DNA from: Simmondsia chinensis
Taxonomy: Eukaryota > Streptophyta > Magnoliopsida > Caryophyllales > Simmondsiaceae
Direction of reading: 5' to 3'
Length of the DNA stretch: 64,000 bases
Assembly: GCA_018398585.1 (NCBI GenBank)
Contig: JAGTTD010000012.1
Coordinates: forward strand, 19,291,036-19,355,035
Each line of letters opens with the position of its first letter. Position 1 is the stretch's first letter. The notes below the pieces were generated by a model, which had not been told where the DNA came from, did no database searches, and saw nothing but the letters and a program-made list of their open reading frames with translations. Below, in pieces: positions 45,893-55,550 of the stretch. Position numbers and translations under genes: made by a program.

Positions 45893-46190
45893 GTTAAAAT
45901 ATGTAATTTGTATTATATTTTGTATTTTGTATCTTATTATGTGTTTGTAATTAGTATTGGAAGTAAATTAGTATGTAATTAGTACTAGGAGTTAGCGCTA
46001 AGGTCTCAATGGCTTTCAATAGCCCTTTTCCACTTCCTCAACCGATCCCTCTTCCTCTCCTAGCCATGAGTTTTTACTGGTTTATACTACGTTGTGTAGG
46101 ATATTATGTAAGTAGTCCTATGGACGACTAGGATGTGTACTATAAATTTGGTGCTTTCTCAATGTAATAATCATCCAATTTTCCGTTCAT
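45893..46190 (+). repeat. 3' LTR of the copia relic (approximate end)
   Basis: ATGTTAAAATATGTAATTTG follows the purine tract. The stretch contains ACTATAAATTTGGTGC, a TATA-like start region, and ends near CCGTTCA at 46190. No partner LTR was found. Confidence 0.55.
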
Positions 46191-46722
46191 TTTTTGTATC
46201 TTGTTTCTTTTATGTTTTAAGTTATTTTTGTTCTAAATTGATTTTATAGTTTCTATAGGTTGGATATTGGATATTTTTTTCTATTCTGGGCTTTTGTTAT
46301 TTAGTCTATCTTGTATATGTATTCTTGCATTAACTAGCTTTGTAAAGTATTGAGAAATAAAAAGAAAACATGAGAGCTAGTGCTTTATAGCTCGCTTCCA
46401 AAAATCTTATTTCTACTTCTTCCTTGACTATTGTTGTCTTGCTAATTTATTTCCAACATTGTTTTTTATGACTTGTGGTTTTATTTGGCATCTTGATACG
46501 ATTGTCATATAGTATATTTGCTCTTGCCAATGAGAAAGGTCACTACTTCTCGAACGGCCTACTTAGTTTTGTATTTCAAATTAGCCAAAAAAGGGACAAT
46601 TTGGCAAAAAAAAAATGATCTCTGACATTGCTTATTCTTCTTTTGCACAACCTATTTTATTGGCCTCTCGTGAATAAATCTATAATCTTTTTCAAATTAT
46701 TCAAAAGGGAAAAAGAAGATTT
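46191..46722. other. Intergenic, downstream of alpha-galactosidase
   Basis: AT-rich, no recognisable gene or repeat boundary. It includes the likely 3' untranslated region of the alpha-galactosidase gene at its right end. Confidence 0.4.
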
Positions 46723-46728
46723 TTTATT
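46723..46728 (-). terminator. Polyadenylation signal AATAAA
   Basis: AATAAA on the minus strand lies 35 bases after the TAG stop of the alpha-galactosidase gene. Plant poly(A) signals are variable, so this is a candidate. Confidence 0.5.
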
Positions 46729-46762
46729 GCTAAAATAAGCCCATGATGCCATGTCTGTTCCA

Positions 46763-49425
46763 CTATTTTTTCGGTGTTAAGACATACATCTTAACTGAAT
46801 GCTTCTCCACTTGAGCAGAAAGTTTGCTTTGGACACCTGATTGTGTTGAATGCTGCACAAAAGAAAACACAATACAATGTAAGTGTTAAAGTATTAAGCT
46901 GTGCTTGTATATGTTGGGTTTATTATGTGGAGTTTGATTTTTATACAGGCCCGATCTAGAGTAAAAATGGACTGGCGGGTGCTCATGGATGCTCTATGGG
47001 GTTCTGGACCCATCTGAGGATCTTTTTGGTACTGAAGCAGCTATAGTTCTCTATAGTAGTTTATATAAGTCCTACTTGGTGATTGAGAGGATTATAAGAG
47101 AGAAAAAAAGAGAAAAAAATCTTGTAAAACTTTCCAAAAATAATGGAAACCCTCCAACTTTATAGAAGTAGGCCCAATTGGCCGAACCATGTAAGTCTTG
47201 GGTATCTTGTTTCTTTTCTCGTTGTTCATTTGGGTTCATTTCCCTAACTGTACATTCACGCATTAACTTAAGCTTTTAAGATAAGAATGAAAGAAGAAAA
47301 CTCACTGCCCATAAATCTCGAGCATCAACCATAGTTGAAGATCTAAAGCCAAGATCAGACCAGTAAACAGTCATATTTGCGAGCGTTAATCCTCTATTCC
47401 ATAGAACAACGGCCACTCTATTATTACTTAGAGGACCAGCCCACACCTGAACATTAGTTGAATATATCATTTAGCCGATTATCACATTGAAAACAATTAA
47501 TGGAAAATAATGACCAAATAAGTGTTGAATAAAAGTGTATGGTATCACTGTACAAAAGGGATGGCTTTCCTTAAAAGGAATTATCATTAAGGCTTCGTCT
47601 GCTTAAGAGGGGAAAAAAAAAAATTCTAAGAATTGGTTTTCTCTTTTTTATTGCTTGACGTGCATTTATAAATGGAAAAAGTTATTCGTAGGAAATTTTT
47701 TTTAAATATGCTTCCCTTGTAAGAGAGGGGAAGCTATCACTCCAAGCAGCCTAAAACGCTTCAAAATATATATCCGTCCTAATACGAATTAGACCAAAAA
47801 GAACTAGACGGGATCATAGATGGCTAAAGATTATAATGCAAGACAAGGATTCAACCAATCCTTGAAAAATGATCAGTTAGGTCCGACCTTGTACTAAATT
47901 ATGTGGTTCGGTTTGATCTTGGCTCCTGATTGATAATTATATTTTAAGATCTTTATTATATCACACATGAATTGAGGTAAGTTGAAGATCAATAAGGATC
48001 CGTAAAATAGCCAGAGGATCAAACCGAGTAACAATTAATTCGACCAAATTAAAGACAAAATAGCAAGATATTATCTGAGTCTATAGTTTGGACTACTACT
48101 TTAAAAAATGTGTATTTCCTCAAGGGGCAACGTCTCTTCTAAAGAAAATAATATCTAGAATTTCTAGAATTTTTATACATGATCCGAAAATTCCAACTAC
48201 TTAAGAAGTAAATGTACCTCAAGATCTCCATTTTTCTTGACTTTCTTCCCTTGGACTCCAAGTTTATCTGTGTAGTTAAAGAAAGAAATCTTATTCAGAA
48301 TTCTATAACATCTTGAGTTGAAATCTAAATAGCATTCACTTTAAGTACTAATATAATCTCCATATAGCTTATGTGACTAGTTTGTTACATCCATGTTTCA
48401 ATTCTAGCAGACATTTATGTAAGCAATAATAGAATAGAAAACACTAGGTACCTTGATTGACTGCAATCACCTCCAGGTTCGTAAGCAGTTGATAAGTTGC
48501 AGCATCAATTGATCGGACGTCACATCCGATCAATAGTGGAGCCTACAGAAGAAAATCCAGTGCATTAAAGTTGAGATTATAAGACAAAAGATTGTAGATT
48601 CAACCATTCAAATAGTAGTATATAAGACAAAAGATTGTAGATTCAACCATTCAAATATTAGTATTGCTTACCAAATCCAAAAACAAAAAGAAAAAAAGGG
48701 TGAAGGTGAGAGATGACCTTGGCTAATGCCCAAATGCTGAAGTGAGAGCGGTACTCCTCAGTTGTCATACCTCCATTTCCTACTTCAAGCATATCTGGAT
48801 CTGTGCCAACATGCCCAAACTCAATACCGATCTTGAGCATTTCTATGTAAAACTTCCATTTCTAAGTTTAGCATATTAGAAGATATTATCTCTTAGATCT
48901 ACTCTGCATTTTTATGCAATAATTTCCACTTAGATCTATATCCCTTGTACTCATCTTATCTCCGAATCTACATCTTGTATTATCTAACTAGGGGTATTTT
49001 GATTCTTGTGATCATTGTTTATTTTCTATGCATTATATTTTCACTTGACACATACTTTTTGCTTCTTTTTCACGTTATGGCAATACAAGATGCTCATAAT
49101 CAACAAGATAATCAACGGCCTATTGAGTATCATTCTTATTAAAGTTTTTTAAACCCTAGTTTTCAGTTTTAAGAAAAAGTAAAAAAAACCTGTAAATAAA
49201 AAGTGATAAAAAAAGCCTAAGTAGTGAAAGGATGTTAGAAAAAAAGGGTACCATTCCATCCACCAGGACCAGCATAAGATGCCCATTTATCATTTTGATC
49301 AGCTATACTTGTCATGCTATTCCAGTTGTCTTGGATGTCACCCGTTGTTCTCCAACTGTTGCCTACACTTGGTGCCCATGTTGCCGGATCTTCCACTCCC
49401 CTGTTCATCCTCCCATTCTCTATCA

Positions 49426-49473
<48 letters not shown>

Positions 49474-52400
49474 CCTCTTGTTTTGTGCATTCTGCTGCGA
49501 CTTTATATGATCCAACTATTTTAAAAACTTAAGTTGTTAGATACATGATTATTGATGATTTTTTACCCCTTGAATTTAACCCTTAATGAATGTTCACTAG
49601 GCTTGAAGCACAAATGATGCACATAAAAATGTCACTTTGATTGGCCTTAAGTTGTTTATTTGGAAACGTATGAGTGAACTAACTGCCGAAAAATGAACTA
49701 TCCAAAAAACTTAAGTTAATGGATGAACGTCTACACTCTAACACGCCTCCTTATGCAAATCCAAAATGGGCTTGAAGCTTAAATAATATACAAGCACACG
49801 TCAATACCCCGTGCTCAAATTATATTAGTATTAGTAATAAGAGTGAGGGCTGTTGGGATTTAAAATTGTGACCTCTTGGTCAATAATCTGATATTATATC
49901 AAGAAACCAAGTATCTGAAAAGATTAAGTTGACAAGTGAAAGTTCATGAATGATTTTATACTCTTGACGCTCACCATTCACACAAGGAGAAGAATATGTG
50001 TCTGCTGCTGTTCAACAAGGCCTTGCTCATCTTGGGGTACCTACCAACGATGTAACGAGCGCGGTAAATACACCACTTTCCTTTGGTAAGAGTATTTATT
50101 ATATATGTGGCCACAAGAAGCAAGATGGTACTTACCTTTCCTTGGGGCTTATAAGACTATTATTACAGTTATCATATTTCAAGTAATCAACTCCCTGTAC
50201 ATGGTAAAACTCACAAGTTAGTAACAACACAAATGTGAAGCCTAAATCTTTATTAACATTATACACACACACATATATATGAAAAGATGAATAAAACAAT
50301 AAACACATACCCATGAGGCAAATGTCTTTGCATCCTGCTCTTCATAGCCCAGTGAACCAGGCATTGTGCCGCTACAAGTCCGAGTTCTGTTTGTGGAACA
50401 AAAATAAATAAATGTGCAGATGATCTCTTTTATTGAATGGCATTACTTAAGGATTTTGGAATATAATTCCCTTTCCTATTTTGTTATTTTGTCAATTTAA
50501 ACGTGCTATATAAGTATTGTCTTAAATTTAAGGCCCTACAGATTTTGAAGTGGGTTCAATGCGGCTCAAATATGGAGGTTTGTGATAGGAAAGAGCTAGC
50601 TTTTGAGACATGAATAGTAGTTCTCCACAAAATATAGAGGCAGATTGTGTGCATGTGAGTGAGGTTTGAGAAAGGGTATGAGAGAAATCTTGTAATCTTT
50701 TAGTTGTTAGTAGATTATTTCATTTTGTGTCGATGGTTTTACCCTCATATTGAGGAGTTTTCTGCCAAGTTTGAAGACTGATAGTCTTCTATTATTCATC
50801 TTTGTATTTATTGGGCTTGAATAAATAGCTTAGATGGGGCGACGCTTAAGCCTCTTGCTGTAGTAGAGTGTGCAAGAATTGTAATTCTCAGTTTATATAG
50901 TAAATTTCTTTACTCCCCCGCCACGAACGTAGGCTTCAATCGAACCATGTAAATTTGGGCGTCTCAATTTTTCCCCCAATCCCCTTTATTTGTGTTTGTT
51001 ATTTTGACTTATGGTTCGGTGTTCGTGGTTAGTCCAGACATCATCCATATGTGATTTAATCCCTTATTAATGTTGATCTTAACAAAGTCAAAAAGCTTAG
51101 GTGAAAGTACAAATACCCAGCATCAGAGTAAATTCCAAGCTTGAGGCCTTTGCTGTGAACATAATTTGCTAATGCCTTGATACCTGAGGGAAAAGTTGAA
51201 GCCTTTGGTGCCATGTTCCCCTGCAGTCAAATTCTCTTCATTTTCAGTTAACCCCAAGTTCTGAAATTATGCTACATAGTCATATATCATCATACTTAAC
51301 TTTTATCATGGATTGAAGCGTATTGTTAATGTTAAATTTCATTGGGTCCACCCATGGAATTGGAACATACAAGATCCACATATAAGCCCAAATGAGATTC
51401 CATCCTAAAATCAATTGACATTAAGTAGAGTAATCCTTTAGTCTTATAAATTGATCTATTTACTCTCACAACTCCTATATAGGATTCTAATTACCCTAAT
51501 ATAAAGAACAAATAATTTTTTAAATCAGTAAAATAAAACTTTGCAACAGCAACAAGCTCTGTTAGTGAAAATACATGTATAATACATATTTTGAACACAT
51601 ATTCATACTTTTTTCATTTAAAAATGGTGTTTACATATAATTGTTAATAGTACGATAAAATACATATTTTCTTGATGTTATCCATATAATACACGTATTA
51701 TAAAACGTATCCTATTTTTCCCATTTACAAAATAAATGAGCAATTGAAACAATCAATCCTTATACCTAAAATAAATATTCATAGTCTAATTTTTTCTAAA
51801 TTTTTCACTTTTAACTCTCAAATTATTGATTTCTTCACTATTGTTTACTATGTGTTGTGCATCTAAGACACTTTTTTTGGTCAAAATTTGCTGCACTATT
51901 ATAACTATTATCATCCTTTACTTTTATAAATTGAATAATACAGATATGTATTAGATCACGTTTAACCCCAGTGCTGTATTTTACTGAGGGGGATGGGAAA
52001 AGGATGGATGGGAGGGAAAAGTACCTGAGAGTCTCTATTAAATTCAGCCCAACAGTCATCTGATAAAATAATAAGGAAGATAAGAGTAAGTATCTTTCCT
52101 TTTACATGTTAGAGAAATGATCAGAGGAGGATTAGTTGAGGTTTAATCACCTAAGTTTACGTATTTATATCCTAGCTTTGCTAGCCCAGTTCTAACTATT
52201 GCTTCCGCTGCACAAAGTTCCATAAGTTTCAGTTAAGAGAAGATGAAGATAGAATCACAAGACGATGAAAGAGGAATCAACAATAAAAAAAAAGGGGGGG
52301 GGGGGGGGTCTCTCGTTAAAGTAAATAAGAGAAAAAAAAAGAGCAATTTTATCATTCATGCCAAAGCGCCTTTTAATTAGAAAAGACAATATTGTTACTA

Positions 52401-52955
52401 AACATTGTTGAGCACCAATCAAACGATAAGTTACCTACCGGTTTCCTTAATCAACGTCTCGTTTATGTTACAAGCAAAATGGTTCCAACTGTTCCACCTG
52501 ATAATTATCAAATAAACATATACAATGTTACCAGAAACAATGTAATTAACAGCGGATAGACAAGTTCATGGGTTTTTTCTTTTTTTTTTTAACTAATGGC
52601 TGCACTTAAGACTGTAAGACTGCACATTGCCCAATGAATGCCAATCATATTGAAGGATGGGTAATGTATAAATCTATTTTATATATTGTACTTGAATCAT
52701 TAATATTAAAATTGGGAACTATTAGAATTTACACAAGTCTAAGGCCTCCAACTCAATACATTAATAAAATTTCACAAGGCAAAAACAAAAGAGCTGACAA
52801 GGGAGAGAGAGAGTTAACCCCATTGGTGGAGTAAGACCAAGCCTGTTGTCGAGGAGACTCCTGCTTCTAGCATGTTTAAGGCGAGCTGTATCACAACCCA
52901 CCGACGCAAATACCGCCAGCAACACCATCCTCCATATCAATACACGCATAGCCAT
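46763..52955 (-). CDS. Alpha-galactosidase, glycoside hydrolase family 27, 14 exons
   Basis: Exons (minus): 52955-52819, 52497-52439, 52207-52151, 52059-52025, 51220-51117, 50386-50311, 50194-50136, 50040-49975, 49400-49252, 48800-48718, 48542-48452, 48267-48218, 47446-47306, 46852-46763. All introns are GT-AG; 1197 nt give 398 residues and TAG. It releases terminal alpha-galactose from raffinose-family sugars, galactomannan or galactolipids (EC 3.2.1.22). A hydrophobic signal peptide covers about residues 1-20; [17 protein letters not shown] follows. The nucleophile is D164 in YLKYDNCNN and the acid/base is D219 in [11 protein letters not shown], a 55-residue spacing equal to that of D130/D185 in the rice enzyme. 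[16 protein letters not shown] and the beta-sandwich end (MYVLTPKK) are present. The length is usual for plant acid alpha-galactosidases. Secretion to wall or vacuole is inferred. Confidence 0.95.
46914..47250 (+). repeat. Copia LTR relic in intron 13
   Basis: It begins near TGTTGGGTTTATTATG and contains GAAGTAGGCCCAATTGGCCGAACCATGTAAG, broken here by reading only its parts GAAGTAGGCCC and CCGAACCATGTAAG, a common 3' LTR word of plant copia elements. It is antisense to the host gene. Limits are estimates. Confidence 0.5.
47591..48175 (+). mobile_element. Degenerate third copy of the Harbinger-like family, intron 12
   Basis: GGCTTCGTCTGCTTAAGAGG, CATTTATAAATGGAAAAAGTT, CTTCCCTTGTAAGAGAGGGG and GAACTAGACGGGATC match copy B (34901-35160) in order. 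The right end has decayed and no target duplication is visible. Confidence 0.6.
49429..49472. repeat. (TA)n microsatellite in intron 8
   Basis: About 22 TA units ending 27 bases from the splice acceptor of exon 9 (49402-49401). Length variation here could alter the distance from the branch point. Confidence 0.9.
50520..51010 (+). repeat. Copia LTR relic in intron 5
   Basis: GAGAGAAATCTTGTAATC, TTGTATTTATTGGGCTTGAA and ACGAACGTAGGCTTCAATCG followed by AACCATGTAAATTTGGGCG are LTR R-U5 words of plant copia elements. No target duplication found. Antisense to the host gene. Confidence 0.5.
52294..52308. repeat. 15-base G run in intron 2
   Basis: G15 follows an A run. It is one of four long G/C homopolymers in the window. 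Confidence 0.85.
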
Positions 52956-53250
52956 GGGCCTTTTTTTTGTACCTATTTTTTTTAATCAATGTACCTTACT
53001 AGGAATTTTTGCTATATAAAAACCTGGTAGTGCCTTTTATTTGGAAAAAAAAAAAAAAAGGACACGGGGTTAAGGCTGCAATGCAGCACTGCAGGGCCAA
53101 ATTCTGCAGTTGGAAAACAAAGTGGGGGGAAAGAATAAAATAATAAGGGTGAAAAGAGGTGAAGAGTGACAGGGATGGCACATGAAATGGGGCACTAACT
53201 TAGAAAATGCATCTTGCTGTGTTGTCCATTATCCTTGATTTTATAATTGT
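52956..53250 (-). promoter_or_regulatory. Alpha-galactosidase promoter region
   Basis: On the minus strand a TTTATATAGC at 53021-53012 lies about 60 bases before the ATG, and CCAAATAAAAGG further upstream. Either may serve as a core promoter element, but the strong TATATAAA reading is on the plus strand, so the assignment is weak. Confidence 0.35.
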
Positions 53251-54164
53251 GGGCTACATTACAACATTTTGTGCCGTTTGGATGTGGCATTGGGGGAGGG
53301 AGCTTCGGGAGCAGTTGGTGTAGTTGTTGTTCATTTGTTACTCAAGTGATTCCCCTGCTGATCCGGTAACTTAGATGCTGAAATTTTGAATTTTTGGCTG
53401 TTAATGTTTTGTTTTTAATGTTGTGGATGGGTTGGTGGATTTTATCTGTCTTTTTATTTTTTTATTGTGTAATAATATAGAACATTAACTTTAGTTTTTA
53501 TTTTTTAATTGTCAATTTGTGATTTTTTTTTAACCTTTATTTTTTTCTTCACTGATTAGTCATATGCATTTTTTTTCTCTCGCAATGGCAGGGAAAAAAT
53601 AGGCGACTTATGCAGAGATATAAGAGATAAGTTTATCATTAATTGTTGATCAAACTGTTCAATTAAAAATGAACTAAAAAGTTAATATGAGTTATTTTTC
53701 TAAGAAGAATCTAGTACTTAGAGATAGTTCCTTTTTGTCCCAAAAAAAAAAAAAAAGAGATAGTTCCTTTTTTTTTTATTTTTTAGATTTTAAGTATTTA
53801 AATTGTTTGAAGAGTCTTCAATTTAGGTTTATATTTGTTTTAGAAACTTAGAAGTTTATGTTGTTACTTAGAGAGAAAAAAAATAAATAAATAAAGAGGT
53901 TTATGTTGTTTCAGATTTTTCAATTAATCCAATTAGAATGTAAGCATAATCCTACTTTGTCAAAAAGTGAGTAAAAGAGACAACATAGGGGCTTGAATCC
54001 CACGGTGCATTTCTTTACATTACATTTTTATATTTATCATACAAGTGAAAATATTTTAGAATATAGACATAGATAATATACATAATTTATATATTTAAAA
54101 TATAACAGATTAATAATACTAAATTAATATATTGTCATAGTGTATTTAGTACTGGGTGAGCAAA
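53251..54164. other. AT-rich intergenic stretch
   Basis: A and T runs, including a partial duplication of AGAGATAGTTCCTTTTT at about 53721 and 53757. No gene or bounded repeat seen. Confidence 0.45.
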
Positions 54165-55143
54165 TGAGCCATTCTGTAGAGAATTTTGGTGGTGATGTAG
54201 GGATATCCAAGATAAGATTATGGCAAAAAAGAGATTGTTTTAAGAAATGAGATTAAAATGGAGATTATTACAAGAAACAACAATATAAACAAGCCAAGAA
54301 AGAAGAAAAGATAGCAATCAGAGAGGTAAAATCTAAAGCTTACGAGGATTTCTACAAGAGGTTGGAAACTAGGAGGGAGTAAGGGACCTGTACAAAATGC
54401 TAAAGCCAGAGAAATGGGGACTAGGGATTTTGATCGACTCAAGTGCATCAAGGGTGAGGATGGCCATATGCTTGTGGATGAGCAACAAATTAAAGCAAAG
54501 TGGAAAGTGTACTTCCACAATTTGTTTAACGACAAAGGGGATACAAATATATCCAAGGAGACCTCTAGTCATTTGAGGAGCACCAGAACTACTGTTACTG
54601 TAGGCATATTAGACTCGAGAAAGTCAGGGAAACTTTGAAAAAGATAGGTAGGGGTAAAGCAGTAAGCCCAGACGGAATACATATTGAAGTATAAAAATGC
54701 ATTTGAGAGATGGGCATAAGTTGATTGATTAAACTATTCAACCAAATTCTTCAAGGTAAGTGTTAGGAACATATTTCAAAAATTTTCCATAAACGAGCGT
54801 AGCGGAAAATCCAATTTAAAATTCTTAATTCTAAATCTAAAGCCCTAACCTAATTAAACTATTAAACTAGATCTAGATCTTGAAAACATATATAAACATA
54901 GTACATAGAATAAACGAAATAAAGGAAAAACAAATTAAATATATCTAAAGCGTAAATCCCAACTCCGACTTCAAGATCTGAGATTAGAAACAGATTTCTT
55001 AACACCTCAAGGTCCTTTTTGCAATGACCTCTAACACCGGATTGTGGGCTCCCAAAATATTTAATTTAGGAAACATTTTGGAACAAAATTTTTCTGAAAA
55101 ATAATTTCATTCTTTTCGAAAAATGATTTTTTAGAAAAATTAT

Positions 55144-55334
55144 TATTATTATTATTTTTGGCGATGAGGGATTGGGTTGCCCCAACCAACCCCGGCCCAT
55201 AAGAACAGCCCACAAGCCCCTATGAGCAGGTAAGTCAAGAGTATATCCTCAGCGAGAATTGAACTCCTCACCTCTAGGCAATGACCGTTTGGATAGGAGA
55301 TGTCATTAATTGAGACATCCTCAAGATGGGCTTC
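55144..55334 (-). mobile_element. tRNA-type SINE-like insert in the solo LTR
   Basis: An 11-bp direct repeat AGAAAAATTAT (55133-55143, 55335-55345) brackets 191 bases absent from the other family B LTRs. On the minus strand it contains a B-box-like GAGTTCAATTCTCGC (55266-55252) and ends in repeated AAT. The A-box is not clear. Confidence 0.65.
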
Positions 55335-55467
55335 AGAAAAATTATGCTAAACAATAATTTAGAAAATCCATAAAATAATTTTAAGATTTTCGTCGTGGGA
55401 GAAAATCAGGTTCCAAAACCTAAAACATTACCATAATAATGCGATTATATATAAATAAAAACAAATT

Positions 55468-55550
55468 GCTGACGTCACCCGGACATCAGCACCAAAAACG
55501 CGTAAAAGACGCATATAGTACCATGCTACTAATGTCAACATGACGTCAGC
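55468..55550. promoter_or_regulatory. Paired TGACGTCA sites in LTR U3
   Basis: GCTGACGTCA at 55468-55477 and its exact inverse TGACGTCAGC at 55541-55550. TGACGTCA is a classical plant bZIP (TGA/CRE type) target. It occupies the GC-rich block where family A LTRs carry a G-box. Confidence 0.6.

Noticed and set aside
49232..49532. Overlapping plus-strand ORFs of 64-92 codons
   Set aside because: They are antisense to exon 9 of the alpha-galactosidase gene and run into a (TA)n tract that keeps frames open.
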